Shown piece by piece: positions 25,318 to 33,205 of a stretch of 64,000 nucleotides of DNA. The position numbers and the translations under genes were made by a program. The DNA is from Ottowia beijingensis (GTDB lineage Bacteria; Pseudomonadota; Gammaproteobacteria; Burkholderiales; Burkholderiaceae_C), in contig NZ_JACCKX010000001.1 in the NCBI RefSeq assembly GCF_013423955.1, positions 1,550,001-1,614,000 of the forward strand, read 5' to 3'. Within the stretch, counting starts at the first letter, position 1. Every line of letters begins with the position of its first letter. The notes beneath the pieces are model-generated. The model made no database searches. It had not been told where the DNA came from and saw only the letters and a list, made by a program, of their open reading frames with translations.

Positions 25318-27520
25318 ATGTCGGGGAAACAGCCGGTCGAGGTACTGCTACGCCCAGCGGTGGAGCTATACACCGTTGCCGCATGCGCGGGCGCCGCGTT
25401 TCTGTCCCTGGTGGCCCCATGGTCGCTCGCGCTGAGCCCGTCCATGGGCGTCGGCAGCGCGCTGGCGTTCGGCGCCTACGGTGCCATCCGCTACCGCGAT
25501 GCCCGCGTCATCCTGCGCTACCGGCGCAACATCCGCCGCCTGCCTCGATACGTGATGACCAGCAAGGACGTGCCGGTCAGCCAGCAGCGGCTGTTCGTCG
25601 GGCGCGGTTTCCTGTGGGAGCAGAAGCACACCCATAGGCTGATGCAGACGTACCGGCCGGAGTTCCGCCGCTACGTCGAGCCGACGCCCGCGTACCGGCT
25701 GGCGCGGCGTCTGGAAGAACGGCTGGAGTTCGCGCCGTTCCCGCTGTCCCGGCTGCCAGCGCTCACCGGCTGGGACGTGCCTTTCAACCCGGTGCGGCCG
25801 CTGCCGCCTGTGGGCGGTCTGCCGCGCCTGCACGGCATCGAGCCCGAGGAGGTGGATGTCAGCCTGCCGTTGGGCGAGCGCGTCGGGCATTCGCTAGTGC
25901 TGGGCACCACGCGCGTCGGCAAGACCCGGCTGGCCGAACTGTTCGTGACCCAGGACATCCGGCGCGTGAACGCTGCGGGCGAGCACGAGGTGGTGATCGT
26001 GATCGACCCCAAGGGCGATGCCGATCTCCTGAAGCGGATGTACGTAGAGGCCAAGCGCGCGGGCCGCGAAGGCGAGTTTACGTCTTTCATTTGGGCTGGC
26101 CGGACATTTCCGCGCGCTACAACGCCGTGGGCCGCTTTGGGCGCATCAGCGAGGTGGCCACCCGCGTCGCGGGGCAGCTTTCCGGCGAAGGCAACAGCGC
26201 GGCGTTCCGCGAGTTCGCCTGGCGCTTCGTCAACATCATTGCGCGCGCGTTGGTGGAGCTGGGGCAGCGCCCGGACTACATGCTGATCCAGCGGCACGTC
26301 ATCAACATCGACGCGCTGTTCATCGAGTACGCCCAGCATTACTTCGCCAAGACCGAGCCCAAGGCCTGGGAGGTGATCGTCCAGATCGAGGCCAAGATCA
26401 ACGAGAAGAACATCCCGCGCAACATGATCGGGCGCGAGAAGCGCGTGGTGGCGCTGGAGCAGTACCTCTCGCAGGCGCGCAACTACGACCCGGTGCTGGA
26501 TGGCCTGCGCACGGCGGTTCGCTACGACAAGACGTACTTCGACAAGATCGTCGCATCGCTGCTGCCGCTGCTGGAGAAGCTCACCAGCGGCAAGATCGCC
26601 CAGCTCCTGGCTCCGAACTACTCCGACCTGGCCGACCCGCGCCCGATCTTCGACTGGATGCAGATCATCCGTAAGAGGGCCATCGTCTATGTGGGCCTGG
26701 ATGCGCTCTCCGACGCCGAGGTCGCCGCAGCGGTCGGCAACTCGATTTTCAGCGATCTCGTGTCGGTCGCCGGGCATATCTACAAGCATGGGATCGACGA
26801 TGGCCTGCCAAACACTTCGATGTCGGCATCGGCCAGTGCGCGCGTGCCGATCAATGTCCACGCCGACGAGTTCAACGAGTTGATGGGAGACGAGTTCATC
26901 CCGCTGATCAACAAGGGCGGCGGTGCCGGCCTGCAAGTCACTGCGTACACGCAGACCCTCTCGGACATCGAGGCCCGCATCGGCAACCGCGCCAAGGCCG
27001 GTCAGGTGATCGGAAATTTCAACAACCTGTTCATGCTGCGCGTGCGCGAGACCGCGACCGCCGAACTGCTGACCCGGCAATTGCCGAAGGTCGAGGTCTA
27101 TACGACCACCATCGTCAGCGGCGCGACCGACAGCTCGGACATTCGCGGGGCGACGGATTTCACGTCGAACACTCAGGACCGCATCAGCATGTCCAGCGTG
27201 CCGATGATCGAGCCGTCTCACGTCGTCGGCCTGCCGAAAGGCCAGTGCTTCGCGTTGCTGCAGGGCGGCCAGCTTTGGAAAGTGCGCATGCCGCTGCCGG
27301 CGCCGGACCCGGACGAAGTGATGCCGGCAGACTTGCAGCAACTGGCCGGGTACATGCGCCAGAGCTACAGCGAAGCGACGCAGTGGTGGGAGTTCACCAG
27401 TTCCCCGCCTTGCAGGACACGGGCCTGCCCGACGACCTGCTGGATGACGCCGCTGCGGCCGAACCTCCCGCGGTGGCCATTGCCACCGACGAGGACACCG
27501 GCAACAAGGCCTCGCCATGA
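25318..27520 (+). CDS. TraD-type type IV coupling protein (TIGR03743), frame broken near 26078 and 27395
   Basis: ATPase that brings the relaxosome to the transfer channel. There are two N-terminal membrane helices (about residues 17-60). Walker A is GTTRVGKTRLAEL near residue 198 and Walker B is VVIVIDPKGDADLL. The all-alpha and RecA-like rest continues after the first frame break. Bases are missing in TTT 26077-26079 and at C 27395. The C-terminus is acidic and Ala-rich and overlaps the next start. Restored length is about 734 residues. MOBH ICEs use this VirD4/TraD family as coupling protein; position and sequence agree. Confidence 0.9.
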
Positions 27521-28266
27521 AGGACGCCGCCTCGACTGCACAACGGGAGCAGAACCAGCGCCAGGGCCTGATCGTCGGCACCATCACCTTGCCGTTCCGG
27601 CTGCTCGGGGTGCTGATCGGCTCGCTGCTGTTCTCGATCGTCGTGGAGTGCGTAGGCATGCACCTGTTCTGGAAGGACCAGGGCTGGCGGCACTCGCAGC
27701 AGATGTTGCAGTACGAACTGGGGCACCTGTCCAGCCACTTCACGCGTAGCGTCGTCGTGCAGGAGCCGGGGCGCACCGCGCACGAACTGGTGGATACCGG
27801 CTACGAATGGGTATTCGTTCGCTCCGGGCTGCTGGAGCGCATGAGCCAGACCGCCGAGCGCGCCCGCGCACCCAGCCACGGGCAGACGCGCAACTTCCGC
27901 TACTACATCAGCCAGGTCTATGTCTGGGCCGAGAACTACCTGATTGCCGCGGCCTTCACCACGCTCACGTTCCTGGTGCGCCTGCTGGCTCTGGTGCTCA
28001 CGTTGCCGCTGATCTTCACCGCGGCGTTCGTCGGCCTGATCGACGGTCTTGTGCGCCGGGACGTGCGCCGGTTCGGCGCAGGCCGGGAATCCGGCTTCAT
28101 CTACCACCGCGCGAAGGCGAGCCTGATGCCGCTGGCCGTGCTGCCGTGGGTCACGTACCTGGCCTTGCCGATCTCGGTGCATCCACTGCTGATCCTGCTG
28201 CCCAGCGCCGCCTTGCTGGGACTGGCCGTGAGCCTGACCGCAGGCAGCTTCAAGAAGTACCTCTAG
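27517..28266 (+). CDS. ICE transfer membrane protein, TIGR03747 (PFL_4697-like)
   Basis: A 249-residue inner-membrane protein with hydrophobic segments around residues 17-45, 145-180 and 205-240 (LLGVLIGSLLFSIVVECVG; FTTLTFLVRLLALVLTLPLI; LLILLPSAALLGLAVSLT). The loop GTGYEW-type and YISQVYVWAENYL blocks match the family next to traD in ICEclc-type clusters. The reading frame is complete. It starts inside the end of traD (4-base overlap ATGA), so its level should follow TraD. Probably a membrane anchor for the coupling protein; direct function unproven. Confidence 0.85.
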   Translation: MKDAASTAQREQNQRQGLIVGTITLPFRLLGVLIGSLLFSIVVECVGMHLFWKDQGWRHSQQMLQYELGHLSSHFTRSVVVQEPGRTAHELVDTGYEWVFVRSGLLERMSQTAERARAPSHGQTRNFRYYISQVYVWAENYLIAAAFTTLTFLVRLLALVLTLPLIFTAAFVGLIDGLVRRDVRRFGAGRESGFIYHRAKASLMPLAVLPWVTYLALPISVHPLLILLPSAALLGLAVSLTAGSFKKYL

Positions 28267-28295
28267 GCCATCAATCCGGGCATGCGCGAGTTCCT

Positions 28296-28303
28296 ATTGT
28301 TTG
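28296..28303 (+). promoter_or_regulatory. Shared ATTGTTTG element, copy B (RAQPRD operon)
   Basis: ATTGTTTG in ttcctATTGTTTGcggcc, 60 bases before the ATG at 28364. A CTGATCA follows 38 bases on, as in copy C. Together they probably mark the promoter of the second transfer operon. Confidence 0.45.
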
Positions 28304-28363
28304 CGGCCTAAAGCCCCTCGCTGCCCACGATCAAGCCATTGCTGATCACACAGGAATGGCGCG

Positions 28364-28743
28364 ATGTTGGCTCCGATCTGGCAGCGCGCCGCGCATCGCG
28401 GCGTGCCCATTTTTCTCGTGACGGCCCTGCTGCTGGGTCAGTCCCCGATGGCGTTGGCCGAGTCCCCGCACAGCGCCAGGAGCTGGTCGCCGCGCTGCGC
28501 CAGCTCGACGCCTTGGAGCGCACCGTCGCCGACAGCGCCGCGCATGCCCCCGTCCAGCCGGGCGAGCGCTACCACTTCGATTACCCGCGGCTGCTGGCTG
28601 ACCTGGCGCGCGTGCGCGCCGGCATCCAAGCCCATCTCACACCGTCGCGTGCCCAGCCGCGCGATCCTCCGAACTGGCCGGCGACTACCGCACCGAGCGG
28701 TCCGCTCCGCCATCGCCGACGACGGCTGCGGAGGGCAAGCAAT
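28364..28743 (+). CDS. RAQPRD-family ICE transfer protein (TIGR01690), frame broken near 28465 and 28666
   Basis: Small exported protein of about 126 residues. The N-terminus MLAPIWQRAAHRGVPIFLVT is a signal peptide ending at AMALAES. After a frame break come ALRQLDALERTVADSAAHAP and YHFDYPRLLADLARVRAGI, then the family signature RAQPRDP. After a second break it ends SELAGDYRTERSAPPSPTTA and a stop that overlaps the next ATG. Bases are missing in CCCC 28464-28467 and in CC 28666-28667. RAQPRD proteins are constant, short, periplasmic members of this transfer cluster; their function is unknown. Confidence 0.82.
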
Positions 28744-28975
28744 GAACGGTGCCCAGGTCTCGGCATTTCAAGCCAACAGCGGCATCGCGCCGTCGGCGAT
28801 GGCGACCGTCCTGGTCGGCGCCGTGTTCGCGGTCCTGCTCGTCTGGGGCGTCTGGGCCATCCGAACGGCCTACGTGGGGTGGTCCGAGAGCCGCCTCAAC
28901 CAGCGCCAGTTCCTCGGCGTCTGCATCCGCTTCGTCGCGATGTACCTCGTCCTGAGCTTCTTCCTCCTCTCCTGA
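28742..28975 (+). CDS. ICE transfer membrane protein, TIGR03758 (PFL_4701-like)
   Basis: A 77-residue protein with two membrane helices, AMATVLVGAVFAVLLVWGVW and FLGVCIRFVAMYLVLSFFLL, joined by a short basic loop. This is the length and pattern of TIGR03758, a pilin-like or VirB3-like membrane protein of ICEclc systems. The ATG overlaps the stop of the RAQPRD gene (ATGA). The reading frame is intact. It is followed by the similar-sized TIGR03745 protein; together the two probably form the VirB2/VirB3-type subunits of the channel (inference). Confidence 0.85.
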   Translation: MNGAQVSAFQANSGIAPSAMATVLVGAVFAVLLVWGVWAIRTAYVGWSESRLNQRQFLGVCIRFVAMYLVLSFFLLS

Positions 28976-28985
28976 CCTGAAAGGC

Positions 28986-29351
28986 ATGACCATGCAAAAC
29001 CGCATCCTCCATTCCCGTCTTGCCCAGCGCGCCGCTGTGGCACTGGGCGCCGCCGCGCTGCCCGCGCTGTCGTTCGCGCAAGGCTTGCCGCAGTTGGAGA
29101 ACCCAACCCGCGGCACCGGCAACGGCATCATGGAAACGATCAGGAACTACGGCTACGACATCATCATGCTCGTGGCCCTCCTGGTCGTGGCGTCGATGTT
29201 CATCGGCGTCTGCTACCACGCCTACGGGACCTACGCGGAAATCCACACCGGCCGCAAGACCTGGGGCCAGTTCGGCCTCACCGTCGCGATCGGTGCCGTG
29301 CTGCTGGTGATCGGCATCTGGCTGCTCACCGAAGCCACCGGCATCCTGTAA
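28986..29351 (+). CDS. ICE transfer membrane protein, TIGR03745 (PFL_4702-like), pilin-type
   Basis: A 121-residue protein with a signal peptide (AAVALGAAALPALSFAQG) and two membrane helices (YDIIMLVALLVVASMFIGVC and FGLTVAIGAVLLVIGIWLL). The layout, a cleaved leader plus two TM helices, is that of VirB2/TraA-type pilins. The family TIGR03745 is the expected gene at this place in ICEclc-like clusters. Two possible ATGs (28986 and 28992) differ by two residues. The next gene begins 12 bases after the stop with a ggccggt leader. Confidence 0.85.
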   Translation: MTMQNRILHSRLAQRAAVALGAAALPALSFAQGLPQLENPTRGTGNGIMETIRNYGYDIIMLVALLVVASMFIGVCYHAYGTYAEIHTGRKTWGQFGLTVAIGAVLLVIGIWLLTEATGIL

Positions 29352-29363
29352 GGCGAGGCCGGT

Positions 29364-29773
29364 ATGTCCGACCAGCAGCACATCCGTGCGGACGGGACGG
29401 TCACGTTCCTTCCGCATCGGCTCAACCGCCACCCCGTGGTCGTGCGCGGCCTCACCGCCGACGAACTGTGGATCTGCTGCGGCCTGTCCGGCGCCGCCGG
29501 CCTGCTGGTCGGTGCGCCGCTGTCCTGGGTGTTCCGCACGATCGCCATCGCGCCGACGTTCGTCGTCCTGGGCGTGGCCCTGGGCGTCTTCATCGGCGGC
29601 GGCATCCTGCGCCGGCTCAAGCGCGGGCGTCCCGACACCTGGCTGTACCGGCAACTGCAATGGCGCATCGCCACGCGCCATCCGCTGATGGCGGGCTGGG
29701 TAGGCGGGCACGTGCTGATCTCGCGCTCCGGCTTCTGGTCCACCCGAAGGTCCGTTGCAAGGGGGCACGATGA
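29364..29773 (+). CDS. ICE transfer membrane protein, TIGR03750-like, probable frame break near 29744
   Basis: About 136 residues with a hydrophilic start (MSDQQHIRADGTVTFLPHRL), the conserved VRGLTADELW segment and two membrane helices (CCGLSGAAGLLVGAPLSWVF and APTFVVLGVALGVFIGGGIL), followed by a basic cytoplasmic end (RLKRGRPDTWLYRQLQWRI). As given, the frame runs 390 bases into the next gene. One extra base near CCC 29743-29745 would end it at TGA 29771-29773, overlapping the next start (ATGA), which is the usual arrangement. A VirB3-like role is likely. Confidence 0.75.
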
Positions 29774-30462
29774 GCCGCTTCAAGAACGAGATCATCCACC
29801 TGCAGGCGCACATCAAGACGCTTCGCCTGGGCGCTGGCGCGCTGGTCATCGTCGCCCTGGTCATGGGCGGTGGCTGGTGGAGCGCGCCGCGCGACCTGAC
29901 CATCCACGTCCCGCCCGACCTGCGCTCCGGCAGTACCCGGAAGTGGTGGGAAGTGCCGCCCGAATCGGTCTATGCGTTCACGTTCTACGTGTTCCAGACC
30001 CTCAACCGCTGGCCGACGAACGGCGAAGAGGACTACGCGCGCAACCTCCACACGCTCTCGCCGTACCTCACCCCGTCCTGCCAAGCCTTCCTGCGCGCGG
30101 ACTACGACTACCGCCGCAGCACGGGCGAACTGCGCCAGCGCGTGCGCGGGATTTATGAAATCCCCGGCCGCGGCTACGGCGACGACCCCACGGCGCGCGT
30201 GCGCGTGGTTTCCGACCGCGACTGGGTGGTGACGCTCGACATCACCGCCGACGAGTACTACGGCGCCGAGCAGGTCAAGCGCGCGCTCGTGCGCTACCCG
30301 GTGAAAGTCACGCGGGTGGACGTCGATCCCGCCCGCAATCCGTTCGGCCTGGCGCTGGACTGCTACGACGGTGCGCCCCAGCGCATCAGCGCCCCGGAGC
30401 CGACGCGCCCGGCGCCTGACGGCCTGTCTCCGCAAGCGCCCCAAGGAGGAAACACCCCATGA
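29770..30462 (+). CDS. ICE transfer protein, TIGR03746 (PFL_4703-like), VirB8-type
   Basis: A 230-residue protein: a cytoplasmic N-terminus MSRFKNEIIHLQAHIKTLRL, one membrane helix (ALVIVALVMGGGWWSAP) and a periplasmic domain with the WEVPPESVYAFTFYVFQTL and NLHTLSPYLTPSCQAFL blocks. Topology and the position between the VirB3-like and VirB9-like proteins suggest the VirB8/TraE role of an assembly factor in the inner membrane. The frame is intact and its end overlaps the next gene by 4 bases. Confidence 0.85.
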   Translation: MSRFKNEIIHLQAHIKTLRLGAGALVIVALVMGGGWWSAPRDLTIHVPPDLRSGSTRKWWEVPPESVYAFTFYVFQTLNRWPTNGEEDYARNLHTLSPYLTPSCQAFLRADYDYRRSTGELRQRVRGIYEIPGRGYGDDPTARVRVVSDRDWVVTLDITADEYYGAEQVKRALVRYPVKVTRVDVDPARNPFGLALDCYDGAPQRISAPEPTRPAPDGLSPQAPQGGNTP

Positions 30463-31376
30463 AGCATCCTGTACTCGTGCTGCTGGGGCTGCTGGCCGCG
30501 GCCGCGGCACCCGTCTCCCATGCTGTGGAGATTCTGCGCTGGGAGCGCATGCCGCTGGCGGTGCCGCTGAAGGTCGGCCAGGAGCGCATCGTGTTCATCG
30601 ATCGGAACGTCCGCGTGGGCGTGCCTGCGGGCGTGGGCGAACGCCTGCGCGTGCAGAGCGCGGGTGGTGCGGTGTACCTGCGCGCCAGCGAGCCGATCGA
30701 GCCCACGCGGCTGCAATTGCAGGACGCCGACACGGGCGCGCTGATCCTGCTCGACATCGCGGCCGAGCCGCCCAAGGACGGCGAAGCCGAGCTGGAGCCG
30801 GTGCGCATCGTCGAGGGCAGCAGCACCCCGGCACGCTATGGTGATCAGGCAGGCGGTGCCAATGAGGCCCCAGCACGCGCCCAGGATGAGACAGGTACGC
30901 GGGCAGCGCGGCGCGAGACGCCGGTTTCGGTCGTCCTGACGCGCTTCGCCGCGCAGAACCTCTACGCGCCCCTGCGCACCGTGGAGCCGCTGCCCGGCGT
31001 CATGCGGGTGAACCTGCGCCGCGACCTCGACCTGGGCACGCTGATGCCGACGCTGCCCGTGCGCGCGGTCGCGCTTGCGTCATGGCGTCTGGAAGACCAG
31101 TGGGTCACCGCCGTGCGCCTGACCAACAGCAGCAGCGGCTGGGTCACGCTCGACCCGCGCGTGCTGCAAGGCGATTTCCTCACCGCCACCTTCCAGCACG
31201 AAGCGCTCGGCCCCCGCGGGACGCCCGAGGACACGACCGTCCTGTACCTGGTGACGCGCGGACGCGGCCTCGCGCAATCGCTGCTGCCGGCGATCCACCG
31301 CTTCGACCCGGCCGTGCATCTGCCGCAGCCGGAAGCGGAAGCCGACGACGGCAAGGAGGCCCGCCATGCGCAGTAA
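30459..31376 (+). CDS. ICE transfer protein, TIGR03749 (PFL_4704-like), VirB9/TraK-type
   Basis: A 305-residue periplasmic protein with a signal peptide (PVLVLLGLLAAAAAPVSHA). The N-terminal beta domain contains EILRWERMPLAVPLKVGQER. A variable linker follows and the C-terminal beta domain contains WVTAVRLTNSSSGWVTLDPR. This two-domain, all-beta layout corresponds to TraK/VirB9, which with the TIGR03752 protein forms the outer-membrane core complex. The frame is intact. The start is supported by gcaaggaggaaacaccc. Its stop overlaps the start of the next gene by 11 bases. Confidence 0.87.
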   Translation: MKHPVLVLLGLLAAAAAPVSHAVEILRWERMPLAVPLKVGQERIVFIDRNVRVGVPAGVGERLRVQSAGGAVYLRASEPIEPTRLQLQDADTGALILLDIAAEPPKDGEAELEPVRIVEGSSTPARYGDQAGGANEAPARAQDETGTRAARRETPVSVVLTRFAAQNLYAPLRTVEPLPGVMRVNLRRDLDLGTLMPTLPVRAVALASWRLEDQWVTAVRLTNSSSGWVTLDPRVLQGDFLTATFQHEALGPRGTPEDTTVLYLVTRGRGLAQSLLPAIHRFDPAVHLPQPEAEADDGKEARHAQ

Positions 31377-32784
31377 CGGCTTGCTCAAGTGGCTGATGAT
31401 CCCGGTCGCCTTGCTGGTGCTGTTCGTTGCCATCCGGCTGTTCTCCGGCGGAAGCACGTCGGCACCGCCCGCCGCGGATGCCGGCTCCAAGCTTACGCCC
31501 GAGGAAATGAAGGCGTTGGGCATCGAAGGCGATACCCCGCGCGACACCGTTGCAACCCTGGTGGCCCAGGTGAAGCAGTTGCGCACCGAGCTTCAGACCG
31601 CGCTGACCGACAACAAGTCGCAGCGCGAGGAAAACCAGCGGCTGCGCCAGCGCGAAAACTCCATCGACCAGCGCATCAATTCGGCCCTCGAATCCGAGCG
31701 CTCCAACCTGCGCCGCGACCAGGAACAGGCGGCCAGCGCGCGCCAGCAGACCGAGGGGCTGCTCGCCGACCTGCAGCGGCGCCTGGACAGCATCGGCGGG
31801 CGCGGCGGCGGCCATGCTGATCTGCCGGTGGGCCTGGGGCTGCGTGATGGCGACGAGGCCGGCATGGAAGGCGGCATGCGATGGGTCGAACCGGACGACG
31901 CGAAGAAGGCCGAGGGCCGCAATGGCAGTCGTGGCACGGGCAACGGCATGAGCTTCCCGACGAGCTTCGGCCCCGCGCAAAGCACGCTGGAAACCACCGC
32001 GGAAACCGTGGCGAACGCCGGCGCACGTGCGGCAGGCGTCAAGAGGGCCAAGCCGGTCTATACCGTGCCGACCAACTCGACGCTGATGGGGTCGGTCGCG
32101 ATGACGGCGCTGATCGGTCGTGTGCCGATCGACGGGACGGTGAACGATCCGTACCCCTTCAAAGTGTTGGTCGGGCCGGACAACCTCACGGCCAACGGGA
32201 TTGATATTCCCGACGTGGCCGGTGCGGTGTTCAGCGGAACCGCATCGGGTGACTGGACGCTCTCGTGCGTGCGCGGCCAAGTGCGCAGCATCACCTTCGT
32301 CTTCAACGACGGCACGATCCGCACCATCCCCGAAGACCGTGAAGGCAACCAGCAGAACAACCAGCAACGCGACGGCCTGGGCTGGATCATCGATCCGCAC
32401 GGCATCCCCTGCGTCAGCGGCGAGCGGCGCAGCAACGCCCAGCAATACCTCGGCTCGCAGGCCCTGATCACGGCGGCCGGTGCCGGCGTCGCCTCGCTCA
32501 TCGAGAGCGACAGCGGCCGCATGTCCTACGTCGGCTCGGACGGCGCCATCGGCACCGTGGGGATCAGCGGCCAGGAAGCGGTCGGCCAGATCCTCGCGGG
32601 CGGCGTGCGGGACATGTCGGCCTGGGTCAACAAGCTCTACGGCCAGGCCTTCGCCGCCGTCTATGTGCAGCCCGGCGCCAAGGTCGCCGTCCACCTCGAA
32701 AAGCCGCTCGCCATCGATCACGACCCCGAAGGCCGGCGCGTCGATCACCGTGCAGGAGAAAGCCATGCGCTCGAACTCGATTAA
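31366..32784 (+). CDS. ICE transfer protein, TIGR03752 (PFL_4705-like), VirB10/TraB-type
   Basis: A 472-residue protein: one membrane helix (WLMIPVALLVLFVAIRLF), a coiled-coil with many Gln/Arg (TLVAQVKQLRTELQTAL and onward to residue 145), a Gly-rich linker, and a C-terminal beta-barrel domain containing ALIGRVPIDGTVNDPYPFKV and NNQQRDGLGWIIDP. This is the layout of TraB/VirB10, which spans the envelope and senses ATP use by the channel. The frame is intact over its whole length. It overlaps the next gene (start 32765) by 20 bases. Confidence 0.88.
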   Translation: MRSNGLLKWLMIPVALLVLFVAIRLFSGGSTSAPPAADAGSKLTPEEMKALGIEGDTPRDTVATLVAQVKQLRTELQTALTDNKSQREENQRLRQRENSIDQRINSALESERSNLRRDQEQAASARQQTEGLLADLQRRLDSIGGRGGGHADLPVGLGLRDGDEAGMEGGMRWVEPDDAKKAEGRNGSRGTGNGMSFPTSFGPAQSTLETTAETVANAGARAAGVKRAKPVYTVPTNSTLMGSVAMTALIGRVPIDGTVNDPYPFKVLVGPDNLTANGIDIPDVAGAVFSGTASGDWTLSCVRGQVRSITFVFNDGTIRTIPEDREGNQQNNQQRDGLGWIIDPHGIPCVSGERRSNAQQYLGSQALITAAGAGVASLIESDSGRMSYVGSDGAIGTVGISGQEAVGQILAGGVRDMSAWVNKLYGQAFAAVYVQPGAKVAVHLEKPLAIDHDPEGRRVDHRAGESHALELD

Positions 32785-33205
32785 AGGCCTCGCGCTGGCA
32801 GCGGCCGTCGCCGTGCTCGGCGGCTGCGCCACCAGCAAGGAAGAGCTGCTGACCCATAGCGACCGCACCATGATGGACATCTGGCAGCAGGAAACGGGCG
32901 GCGGCGGCAGTGGCACCGGCCAGGTCGCCCGCCGGCAGTTGCTCGACGCGCGCCAGCGCCTGCGCCGGCCGCTGACCGACGCCGATGTGCAGGCCGCACC
33001 GGCCGAGCAGATGCGCTACACGCGCACCGCGCGCAACGAGGTCTATCGCCAGTTCCAGCGCCTGCCCAACCCCGATCTCGTCATGTACGTGTACCCGCAC
33101 CTGGCGGGCACGGACCCCGTGCCGGTTCCGGGCTACACGACGGTCTTCCCGCTGTACCAGCGCGTGCAGTACGCCATGCCCGGTGAACGGCTGGAGGACT
33201 ATTGA
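32765..33205 (+). CDS. ICE transfer lipoprotein, TIGR03751-type (VirB7/TraV-like)
   Basis: A 146-residue protein with a lipoprotein signal (MRSNSIKGLALAAAVAVLGG followed by Cys in GGCATS), a helical middle with ARRQLLDARQRLRRPLTDAD and a conserved end (NPDLVMYVYPHLAGTDPVPV, then TTVFPLYQRVQYAMPGE). This matches the short lipoprotein found between the VirB10-like and VirB4-like genes in ICEclc-type clusters, expected to anchor the core complex in the outer membrane. Its stop overlaps the VirB4 start by one base (TGATG). Confidence 0.85.
   Translation: MRSNSIKGLALAAAVAVLGGCATSKEELLTHSDRTMMDIWQQETGGGGSGTGQVARRQLLDARQRLRRPLTDADVQAAPAEQMRYTRTARNEVYRQFQRLPNPDLVMYVYPHLAGTDPVPVPGYTTVFPLYQRVQYAMPGERLEDY

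Noticed and set aside
29364..30158. 264-residue form of the TIGR03750-like protein
   Set aside because: Its second half overlaps the VirB8-like gene out of frame and lacks membrane or domain features; the family is short.
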